From: Chromatiaceae bacterium | Lineage (GTDB): Bacteria > Pseudomonadota > Gammaproteobacteria > Chromatiales > Chromatiaceae | DNA: 5,072 bases | Direction: 5' to 3' | Assembly (NCBI GenBank): GCA_016880695.1 | Contig: JAEHCY010000406.1 | Span: 1 to 5,072 of the forward strand | Part shown: piece after piece, positions 1-5,072 of the stretch | How positions within the stretch are numbered: the first letter of the stretch is position 1 | How the letters are laid out: every line of letters starts with the position of its first letter | Notes under the pieces: generated by a model | The model's database searches: none | The model's input: the letters and a program-made list of their open reading frames with translations, nothing else | What the model was told of the DNA's origin: nothing | Position numbers and translations under genes: made by a program

Positions 1-1
1 C

Positions 2-292
2 AATGGCCTGCGCCTGGCCAAGGCCCTCGCCGGCAAGGGGTCTCAGGTCACCGTCTTCCTGATGGCCGACGCGGTGGCCTGCGCCAAGTCCGGCCAGAAG
101 GTACCCCAGGGCTACTACAACCTGGAGTTGATGACCAAGTCGATCATCCGCACCGGCGAGGTCCTGCTGTGCGGGACCTGCATGGACGCCCGCGGGCTGA
201 CCGATACCGAGCTGGTGGACGGAGCGAGGCGCAGCACCCTGGACGAGCTGGCCGAGCGTACCCTGGCCGCCGAGCGGGTGCTGGTGTTCTGA
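2..292 (+). CDS. DsrE-family sulfurtransferase-like protein, 3' part (5' end off window)
   Basis: The frame is open from base 2 to TGA at 290-292 and gives 96 residues. The protein is a DsrE/DsrF-like (YchN-type) small cytoplasmic protein; members of this family bind sulfur on a conserved cysteine and pass it between sulfur carriers. Visible signatures are NGLRLAKALAGKG at the left edge, VTVFLMADAV (beta strand), a GYYN segment at residues 37-40, then LLCGTCMDARGLTD at residues 55-68 and a VLVF end. Cysteines are at 27, 57 and 60; C60 in CMDARG sits where DsrE proteins carry the sulfur-accepting cysteine. From the usual family length, roughly 20 N-terminal residues are missing to the left. 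An ATG at 62 lies in frame but would delete the first strand and helix, so it is not the start. It is the first visible gene of the run and lies 69 bases before the next. Family assignment is firm; the actual sulfur donor and acceptor are unknown. Confidence 0.88.
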   Translation, partial: NGLRLAKALAGKGSQVTVFLMADAVACAKSGQKVPQGYYNLELMTKSIIRTGEVLLCGTCMDARGLTDTELVDGARRSTLDELAERTLAAERVLVF

Positions 293-319
293 CGCCGCCC
301 AAACCGATCGAGAGCGGCG
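293..319. repeat. 6-bp perfect inverted repeat in the intergenic gap (weak hairpin)
   Basis: CGCCGC at 293-298, directly after the stop of the DsrE-like gene, is complementary to GCGGCG at 314-319, with a 15-base loop. Part of the right arm (315-319) can instead pair with CGCCG at 330-334. Neither stem is followed by a T run, so this is not a factor-independent terminator. In DNA this rich in GC, such short stems also arise by chance. It could slow the polymerase or stabilise an mRNA end, but nothing here demonstrates a function. Confidence 0.25.
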
Positions 320-344
320 CCCATGACGTCGCCGTAAACCACCG

Positions 345-352
345 AGGGGGAG
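345..352 (+). promoter_or_regulatory. Ribosome binding site for the 104-residue protein
   Basis: The purine run AGGGGGAG ends nine bases before the ATG at 362. This good Shine-Dalgarno match supports real translation of the small unassigned gene and fixes its start at 362. The nearer upstream ATG at 323 reaches a stop after four codons. Confidence 0.75.
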
Positions 353-361
353 AACCGCCCA

Positions 362-676
362 ATGTCCACCGTCACCATCCTGTCCAAACAGCCGCCTGGC
401 GGGCGCTGCTCGCTCTACCTGCGTTACGCGGAGGCGTTGCGCCAAGCCCTGGGCTTTCAGCCCGAGGTGCGTTATTGCGATAGCAGCGCTGCCGTGCCGC
501 CACCCGCGATGGTCGTGGGCGATCGGCTCGTGTCGCCATCCGACGGGGTCATTGTGTCTCCCGAGGACATCGCGCTCAGCCTCGGCGATCGCCTCGGCGA
601 GGCGGAGATCGCCGATCTGCGTCAGGTCCTGGAGACGACCCAGGATCAATGGATGGAGGAGTGGAGCCATGCCTGA
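362..676 (+). CDS. Uncharacterised small protein, probable thioredoxin-like fold
   Basis: This 104-residue protein is not one I can assign to a named family. It starts with a strand (VTILSK, residues 4-9), followed by a Gly/Pro turn and C16 just before a helix (residues 17-30). A second strand ends in C39 (VRYCD), then comes PPPAMVVGDRLVSPSDGV (residues 46-63) and a charged C-terminal helix (about 80-101) ending in WMEEWSHA. A cysteine ahead of helix 1 and a proline before a strand (the cis-proline position) are the layout of thioredoxin/glutaredoxin-like proteins, but there is no CxxC. No signal peptide or membrane segment is seen, so it is likely cytoplasmic. It has a good ribosome binding site, and its stop overlaps the start of the following PLP enzyme by eight bases, so it is very likely a real, co-translated gene. 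A role as redox or persulfide carrier between the sulfur enzymes is inference from fold and context. Confidence 0.78.
   Translation: MSTVTILSKQPPGGRCSLYLRYAEALRQALGFQPEVRYCDSSAAVPPPAMVVGDRLVSPSDGVIVSPEDIALSLGDRLGEAEIADLRQVLETTQDQWMEEWSHA
655..661 (+). promoter_or_regulatory. Ribosome binding site deciding the PLP-enzyme start
   Basis: GGAGGAG lies seven bases before the ATG at 669, inside the coding end of the preceding gene. This near-perfect Shine-Dalgarno sequence selects 669 as the start rather than the in-frame ATG at 552, which would add 39 residues of shadow sequence over the upstream gene. Confidence 0.8.
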
Positions 677-1835
677 GCATCAACGCCTGAGTACCCTCTG
701 TGTGCATGCCGGCGAGCTTGAGGACGCCCACGGCAGCCCGCACACGCCAATCTACTCCACGACCACCATCGCCTTCCCCTCAACCGCCGCGATCCTGGAC
801 GTGGTCGAAGGGCGTAAGGCCGGCGCGCTCTACACCCGCTACGGGCTGAATCCGTCCATCCAGGCACTGGAGGCCAAGCTCGCGGCCCTGGAGGACGCCG
901 AAGCGGCACTGGCCTTCGGCTCAGGCATGGCAGCGGAGGTCGCGGCCTTCCTCACCCACGGCCGCGCCGGTATCGTCTGCATTGGGGATGCCTACGGCGG
1001 CACCCTGGAGCTGATCGGTCAGCAGCTCCCTCTGCTCGGTATCCCCACCCATGTTCTCCTGGGCGACGAACTGGACCGCCTTGAAGGCCTGCTTGCGCCG
1101 GGGCCCCGGCTGGTGTTCCTGGAGACCCCCAGCAACCCCACGCTGGAGGTCTTCGACATCGCGGCCCTGGCCGCGCGGGCGCACGCCCAGGGCGCCTTGT
1201 TGATGGTGGACAACACCTTCGCCTCCCCGGTCAACCAGCAACCCCTCGCCCTCGGAGCCGACTTGGTCGTACACAGCGCCACCAAGTACCTGGGGGGGCA
1301 CAGTGACCTCACCGCCGGCGCCCTGATGGGACCCAAGGCGCTGCTGGATACGGTCTGGCCCTGGCGCAAGAACCTGGGTTCAACCCCGGCCCCGGAGACC
1401 GCCGCCCTGCTGGCGCGCAGCCTGCGCACCCTGGTGGTGCGGGTGCGGGCGCAGAACGCCGCGGCGCTCGCCATCGCCCGGGCCATGGAGGCACATCCGC
1501 GGGTGGCACGGGTGCTCTATCCGGGACTCGAGTCCTTTCCGGGACACGCCCTGGCGGCGCGCCAGATGGCGGGCTTCGGCGGTATGTTGACCCTCGAGGT
1601 GGAGGGCAACGGCGAGACCGCAACCCGGGTAGCGGATCGGCTCAAGCTGTTTGCCCTGGCCCCGTCGCTTGGAGGTGTCGAGAGCCTGGTCACCCAGCCC
1701 TGCACCACCACCCACCACAGCCTCACGCCGGAGGAACGGGCCCGGCGCGGCATCACGGATGCCATGCTGCGCCTGTCGGTGGGTCTGGAAGACGCGGACG
1801 ACCTGATCGCCGACCTCATCCAGGCGCTCGGCTGA
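669..1835 (+). CDS. Cys/Met metabolism PLP enzyme (cystathionine gamma-synthase/gamma-lyase type)
   Basis: This 388-residue full-length fold-type I PLP enzyme of the transsulfuration family joins or splits cystathionine and related thioether or thiol amino acids in the cytoplasm. Landmarks in order are: LSTLCVHAG (7-15), YTRYG with Y55 and R57 (phosphate contacts from the neighbouring subunit), FGSGM (83-87, phosphate loop), Y109 stacking on PLP, ETPSNPT (152-158), D181 in VDNTF (pyridine nitrogen), K206 in SATKYLGGH (Schiff base), SLGGVESL (333-340) and R368 in LRLSVGLED (substrate carboxylate). G111 stands where methionine gamma-lyases have their special cysteine, which argues against that activity. 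E338 in GGVES matches the glutamate of gamma-synthases and gamma-lyases rather than the Tyr of E. coli-type beta-lyase. Synthase and lyase cannot be separated from sequence alone. C345 lies in PCTTTHHS, where many relatives have Ala or Val. Its start overlaps the previous stop and its end is six bases from the desulfurase, so it is probably translationally coupled and works with it, by making or recycling cysteine (inference). Confidence 0.93.
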   Translation: MPEHQRLSTLCVHAGELEDAHGSPHTPIYSTTTIAFPSTAAILDVVEGRKAGALYTRYGLNPSIQALEAKLAALEDAEAALAFGSGMAAEVAAFLTHGRAGIVCIGDAYGGTLELIGQQLPLLGIPTHVLLGDELDRLEGLLAPGPRLVFLETPSNPTLEVFDIAALAARAHAQGALLMVDNTFASPVNQQPLALGADLVVHSATKYLGGHSDLTAGALMGPKALLDTVWPWRKNLGSTPAPETAALLARSLRTLVVRVRAQNAAALAIARAMEAHPRVARVLYPGLESFPGHALAARQMAGFGGMLTLEVEGNGETATRVADRLKLFALAPSLGGVESLVTQPCTTTHHSLTPEERARRGITDAMLRLSVGLEDADDLIADLIQALG

Positions 1836-1841
1836 GCGGCC

Positions 1842-2981
1842 ATGAACCCGCCCGTCTACCTCGACTACAACGCCACCACCCCCATCGACCCCGGTGTGCT
1901 GGAGGCGATGCTGCCCTGGCTGCGGGAAGACTTCGGCAATCCGTCATCCGACCATCCCTATGGCCAGCGAGCGAGGGAGGCGGTGGCCCAGGCAAGGGGC
2001 CAGGTGGCCGCCCTGATCGGGGCCCAGCCCGGGGAGATTCTGTTCACGGGCTGCGCGACCGAGGCCAACAACCTGGCCATCCTCGGTGCGGCCCGGGTCC
2101 TGAGCAGTCGGGGGCGGCATGTGATCACGAGCGCGGTGGAGCATCCCTCGGTGGCTGCGCCCCTGGCGCACCTGCGCGGGCAGGGCTGGGAGGTTACGGT
2201 ACTGGATGTCGATGGCTACGGGTGCGTCTCGCCCGTGGCGCTCGCGGCGGCCCTGCGCGATGACACCGTCCTCGTCTCGGTGATGCAGGCCAACAACGAG
2301 GTCGGCACCCTCGCCCCCATCGCGGAGCTGGCGGCGCTGGCCCGGCGCCGCGGCGCACTGTTCCACACCGACGCGGCCCAGTCCGCCGGCAAGGTGACGG
2401 TCGACGTCGGGGCCCTGGGCGTGGACCTGTTGACCCTCGCCGGTCACAAGTTTTATGCCCCCAAGGGCGTTGGTGCGCTTTACGTCCGTGCGGGCACACC
2501 CTTGGCCCCGATCCAGTTTGGCGCAGCCCAAGAGCAGGGCCTGCGCCCGGGCACGGAGAACGTGGCCCACATCGTCGGGTTGGGCGCGGCGGCGGGGTTA
2601 GCCCAGCGGCGTCTGCCCGCGGGGGCCGGGCGTCTGCGCCAGAGACGCGACGCGCTCCACCAGCGCCTCGCCGAGGCAATCCCTGGGCTGGCCCTGAATG
2701 GCCACCCCGACGCGCGTCTGCCCAACACGCTCAATGTCTCCTTTCCCGGGGTGAGCGGCCGGGAGCTGCTGGCCCGCACACCCGAGGTGGCGGCCTCGGT
2801 GGGCTCGGCCTGCCACGCCGGGTCGGCGGGGGTGAGCGGCGTCCTCGGCGCCATGGGCGTCACGGCCGCGCGCGCCCTGGGCGCGGTGCGCCTGAGCATC
2901 GGCGAGCCGACCACCGAGGAGGACATCGGCCGCGGGGCGGATGCCCTGGCGGCCACCTGGCGCGCCTTGGTGGCGCCCTAA
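1842..2981 (+). CDS. Cysteine desulfurase, IscS/NifS type (class I)
   Basis: This 379-residue PLP enzyme takes the sulfur of L-cysteine, leaving alanine and a persulfide on its active-site cysteine for delivery to Fe-S assembly, thiolation or other sulfur carriers. It shows YLDYNATTPID (6-16), FTGCATEANN (family SG/SC-ATE loop), H101 in VEHPS stacking on PLP, MQANNEVG (148-155), HTDAAQ with D177 and Q180, K203 in GHKFYAPKG forming the Schiff base, LRPGTENV, and the sulfur-bearing C324 in SVGSACHAG. The C-terminal RLSIGEPTTEEDI is typical. Length and the spacing of K203 to C324 fit IscS/NifS. The loop reads ACHAG where housekeeping IscS has ACTSA, and the iscR/iscU/hscB neighbours are absent, so this looks like a dedicated desulfurase rather than the general Fe-S one. 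No strong ribosome binding site precedes the ATG, which lies six bases after the previous stop, so translation is probably coupled. Gene symbol withheld because IscS, NifS and related paralogues cannot be told apart here. Confidence 0.93.
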   Translation: MNPPVYLDYNATTPIDPGVLEAMLPWLREDFGNPSSDHPYGQRAREAVAQARGQVAALIGAQPGEILFTGCATEANNLAILGAARVLSSRGRHVITSAVEHPSVAAPLAHLRGQGWEVTVLDVDGYGCVSPVALAAALRDDTVLVSVMQANNEVGTLAPIAELAALARRRGALFHTDAAQSAGKVTVDVGALGVDLLTLAGHKFYAPKGVGALYVRAGTPLAPIQFGAAQEQGLRPGTENVAHIVGLGAAAGLAQRRLPAGAGRLRQRRDALHQRLAEAIPGLALNGHPDARLPNTLNVSFPGVSGRELLARTPEVAASVGSACHAGSAGVSGVLGAMGVTAARALGAVRLSIGEPTTEEDIGRGADALAATWRALVAP

Positions 2982-3004
2982 GTTTGCACAAGCGAGTCGG
3001 CAAC

Positions 3005-3010
3005 AGGGGG
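3005..3010 (+). promoter_or_regulatory. Ribosome binding site of the membrane Fe-S flavoprotein gene
   Basis: AGGGGG ends four bases before the ATG at 3015, within the 33-base gap after the desulfurase stop. The spacing is slightly short but acceptable. It supports 3015 as the start; the resulting N-terminus is a short positively charged cytoplasmic tail followed by the first membrane helix, as expected. Confidence 0.65.
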
Positions 3011-3014
3011 CACC

Positions 3015-5072
3015 ATGAGCCAGACAGGGATCCAGAGGCCGCCCCTGCTCCGCACCCCGCGTCCGGCCGCACCCTCCCGCCAGGACACTCTGGCGGCCAG
3101 TTACCCGACCTGGGTGCGGGTCCTGACCCTGGCCGCCTTCACCCTGGCCTTCGTGGGCTGGCTCAACGAGTCCTGGCTCTTCCTGTGGGAGAGCCCCATC
3201 TGGCTCAACCGCTACACCGAGTACGCGATCATTCTGGCCTTCGGGCTCTGGCGCATCTATGCCGAGCGTAACCGCTATACCCGCAAGCGCCTGATCATCC
3301 TCGTTTCCGTGGTCACCGCCCTGTGGTGGCTGATCCCCTGGTTGCACCCCTTCTTCGAGCCCTATGTGGGGTTCCTGTGGTCGCAGCCGGTCTTCCCCGC
3401 CCTGCATACGCCCGGGACCCTGAGCTTCATCCTGGTCCTGACCCTGGTATTTCTGTTCGGCCGGCGGGTCATCTGCGGCTTCGGCTGTCCCTGTGTGGGC
3501 ATCCGCGAGACCGTTGGCTTCGCCTACCGTGGCAAAACCTTGCGCGGGCCCTGGGTGTGGCGGCTGCGGCATGTGAAGTGGCTATTCTTCGCCTGGTATG
3601 CCCTGGTGATGGTCGCGACCCAGTTCCCCCCCAACACCTGGACGGTGTCCCTGGTCGGAACCTTCGGGCTGACCCTGGGCCTGACCTACTTCGGCAGCTT
3701 TTTTCTCATACCGCTGACCGGCAACCGCTTCTACTGCCGCTACCTGTGCCCCTACGGTGCCACCTTCGGGCTGCTGAATCACGCTGGCTTCTACGGCGTC
3801 GATCTGGACAAGGGGCGCTGCATCGACTGCCGGCGCTGCGAGCAGGCGTGCGACATGGGCATTCCGGTGTGGGAGCAGGGCAAGACGCACGGCCGCATCA
3901 CGGGCCTGGAAGACTGCATGGGCTGCGCCCGCTGCGTGGTCTCCTGCCCGACGGACGCCCTGGCCATCCGCGATGTGCGGAGCCTCTTGTGGCCGGGCGT
4001 GCGGCGCGATGCCAGCCGGCTGCTCGGTACGGCCCCCGTGGTGGCGGCCCCGCGGGTGCCCCTGCCGGACCGCCCCGCGGCCGAGCGCAGCGGCGACTGG
4101 GCCGAGACCCACGACCCCCTCGACCCCGAGGCCCTGGCCGCCCAGGCGGCGCGCTGCCTGGACTGCGGCGTACCGGGCTGCCGCAACGCCTGCCCGCTGG
4201 GCAACCGCATCCCCGACTGGCTGGCCGCGGCGGCGGCGGGCCGCTGGTCCGAGGCGGCGGAGATCGCCCAGGCGACCAACCCCCTGCCCGAGGTCTGCGG
4301 GCGCCTCTGCCCCCAGCACCGGCTGTGCGAGGGCGGCTGCGCCCGGGGCCGGATGGAGGGGGCCGTGACCATCGGCGCCGTCGAAGGGGCCATCCTGGGG
4401 CGTGCCCTGGCGGCCGGCTGGACCCCGCCTGGCCCGCCCGCGCAGCGCAGCGGGCGGACGGCCGCGGTCATCGGGGCTGGCCCGGCGGGGCTCGCCTGTG
4501 CCGAGCGCCTGAATGCCGCCGGCTGGACGGTAAGGGTCTACGACCGCAACCGCGAGATCGGCGGCCTGCTGGCCACTGGTGTGCCCCCCTTCAAGCTGGA
4601 CAAGGCCCTGCTCCGTCGCCGGCGGGAGTGGCTGGAGGCGATGGGGATCGACCTGGTGCTGGGGGTCGAGGTGGACGGGGCGCGCATCCGGCAACTGGCG
4701 GACGAGAACGATGTTCTCTTTCTCGGCACCGGCGCCCAGCGGCCGCGGCAGGTATCCCTGCCTGGCCGGGAGAAGGCAGGGGTGCTGGAAGCCCTGGAAT
4801 TTCTCGCGGCGATCAACGCGGGTCGCGGCCCGGAGCTGAAGGACGCCCAGGTGCTGGTGCTCGGCGGCGGCGACACCGCCATCGACTGCGCCCGTAGCGC
4901 CCGGCGTCTGGGGGCGGCCAATGTCACCATTGCCTATCGCGGCCCGGAAGCCAAGCTGCGGGCGTCGCCGGAGGAGGTCCGCGCGGCGCGCGGAGAGGGG
5001 GTGGCCTTGGTATTCGAGCATGCTCCGGTCGCGATCGAAGGGAACGACCAGGCGCGAGCGGTGCGGTTCGCG
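3015..5072 (+). CDS. Membrane polyferredoxin fused to GltD/DsrL-like NAD(P)H flavoprotein (3' end off window)
   Basis: The frame is open without stops from ATG 3015 to the window edge (686 residues). Residues 1-33 are a basic tail. Six likely membrane helices lie at about 34-51, 68-82, 93-111, 134-149, 187-203 and 210-233. Basic loops RNRYTRKR and RRVICGFGCPC, and the CRYLCP segment, fall on the cytoplasmic side. The paired motifs C154xxxC158PC160 and C241xxxC245P are those of NapH/NosR/CcoG-type membrane Fe-S proteins. Two [4Fe-4S] ferredoxin motifs follow (C269, C272, C275, C279; C301, C304, C307, C311). After a Pro/Ala-rich linker (about 336-357) comes a glutamate-synthase-small-subunit-like module: cluster cysteines C381, C384, C389, C393 and C428, C432, C438, C442; FAD site GAGPAG at 487-492; GGLL with FKLDK; NAD(P)H site GGGDTAIDCA at 617-626. 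By GltD length about 130-150 residues are missing to the right. Expected role: electron transfer between cytoplasmic NAD(P)H and membrane quinone, or a sulfur-pathway partner. Direction and partner are inferred. It is not a glutamate synthase subunit in this context, since no gltB is seen. Confidence 0.9.
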   Translation, partial: MSQTGIQRPPLLRTPRPAAPSRQDTLAASYPTWVRVLTLAAFTLAFVGWLNESWLFLWESPIWLNRYTEYAIILAFGLWRIYAERNRYTRKRLIILVSVVTALWWLIPWLHPFFEPYVGFLWSQPVFPALHTPGTLSFILVLTLVFLFGRRVICGFGCPCVGIRETVGFAYRGKTLRGPWVWRLRHVKWLFFAWYALVMVATQFPPNTWTVSLVGTFGLTLGLTYFGSFFLIPLTGNRFYCRYLCPYGATFGLLNHAGFYGVDLDKGRCIDCRRCEQACDMGIPVWEQGKTHGRITGLEDCMGCARCVVSCPTDALAIRDVRSLLWPGVRRDASRLLGTAPVVAAPRVPLPDRPAAERSGDWAETHDPLDPEALAAQAARCLDCGVPGCRNACPLGNRIPDWLAAAAAGRWSEAAEIAQATNPLPEVCGRLCPQHRLCEGGCARGRMEGAVTIGAVEGAILGRALAAGWTPPGPPAQRSGRTAAVIGAGPAGLACAERLNAAGWTVRVYDRNREIGGLLATGVPPFKLDKALLRRRREWLEAMGIDLVLGVEVDGARIRQLADENDVLFLGTGAQRPRQVSLPGREKAGVLEALEFLAAINAGRGPELKDAQVLVLGGGDTAIDCARSARRLGAANVTIAYRGPEAKLRASPEEVRAARGEGVALVFEHAPVAIEGNDQARAVRFA

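Noticed and set aside
552..668. N-terminal extension of the PLP enzyme to an upstream in-frame ATG
   Set aside because: It would overlap 125 bases of the preceding gene, encode an Arg/Ser-rich string, and ignore the strong GGAGGAG site before 669, where family-like sequence begins.
669..1835. Methionine gamma-lyase as the specific activity of the PLP enzyme
   Set aside because: The cysteine characteristic of methionine gamma-lyases is a glycine here (G111 after Y109-G110).
1944..2570. - strand open frame (208 codons) opposite the desulfurase
   Set aside because: Mirror of a conserved enzyme gene; no motif and no independent start signals.
2984..3271. + strand open frame (95 codons) starting in the gap after the desulfurase
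   Set aside because: Off-frame with the true gene from 3015, Pro/Gly/Arg-rich, with no motif.
2598..3572. - strand open frame (324 codons) spanning the desulfurase end and the start of the membrane protein
   Set aside because: Low-complexity Gly/Gln/Pro-rich product without recognisable domains, overlapping conserved coding sequence on the other strand.
3323..4897. Long + strand open frame (524 codons) inside the membrane Fe-S flavoprotein gene
   Set aside because: It is one frame off from the true gene. Its translation is a Gly/Arg/Pro/Ala-rich string without domains, whereas the frame starting at 3015 shows ordered membrane helices, ferredoxin motifs and Rossmann loops. Its openness comes from the GC-rich codon usage.
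3582..5021. Long - strand open frame (479 codons) opposite the flavoprotein gene
   Set aside because: Antisense shadow: no family motif, no plausible ribosome binding site, composition typical of reverse-complemented GC-rich codons, and fully covered by a well-supported gene.
3015..5072. Interpretation of the last gene as a glutamate synthase small subunit
   Set aside because: Only the C-terminal module is GltD-like. The N-terminal half is a membrane polyferredoxin and no glutamate synthase large subunit is nearby, so the GltD-like annotation describes the fold rather than the function.

Overview
The window is strongly GC-rich and densely coding, with G or C at most third codon positions. 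All five genes lie on the + strand with short gaps or overlaps, so it reads as one stretch of an operon. The gene content is sulfur-transfer and Fe-S redox proteins with a GC-rich proteobacterial style. This suggests a proteobacterium with active sulfur metabolism, possibly a purple sulfur or other sulfur-oxidising gammaproteobacterium. That placement is an inference from gene types and codon usage; no taxonomic marker is present.

Layout. (1) 2-292: 3' part of a DsrE-family sulfurtransferase-like protein, whose start lies off the left edge. (2) 362-676: a 104-residue protein that I cannot assign to a named family; it looks like a small thioredoxin-fold protein with two cysteines. (3) 669-1835: a Cys/Met-metabolism PLP enzyme (cystathionine gamma-synthase/gamma-lyase type), whose start overlaps the stop of gene 2. 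(4) 1842-2981: an IscS/NifS-type cysteine desulfurase, six bases downstream. (5) 3015 to the right edge: a large open fusion protein. It has six predicted membrane helices carrying NapH/NosR-like cysteine motifs, then two [4Fe-4S] ferredoxin motifs, then a GltD/DsrL-like flavoprotein module that holds further Fe-S cysteines, an FAD site and an NAD(P)H site. It is cut by the window edge.

How the genes may work together (inference). The PLP enzyme could make or consume cysteine or homocysteine by transsulfuration. The desulfurase takes sulfur from cysteine as a protein persulfide. The DsrE-like protein and perhaps the small thioredoxin-like protein could receive or relay that sulfur. The membrane fusion protein would supply or remove electrons between NAD(P)H and the quinone pool. 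The set resembles a dissimilatory-sulfur module in logic (DsrE plus a DsrL-like flavoprotein) but contains no dsrAB, tusA or hdr genes within view. The membrane-ferredoxin-flavoprotein fusion is the most distinctive element.

No RNA genes, mobile elements, CRISPR arrays, factor-independent terminators or convincing promoters were seen. The operon promoter presumably lies left of the window. No gene-free stretch exceeds 69 bases.
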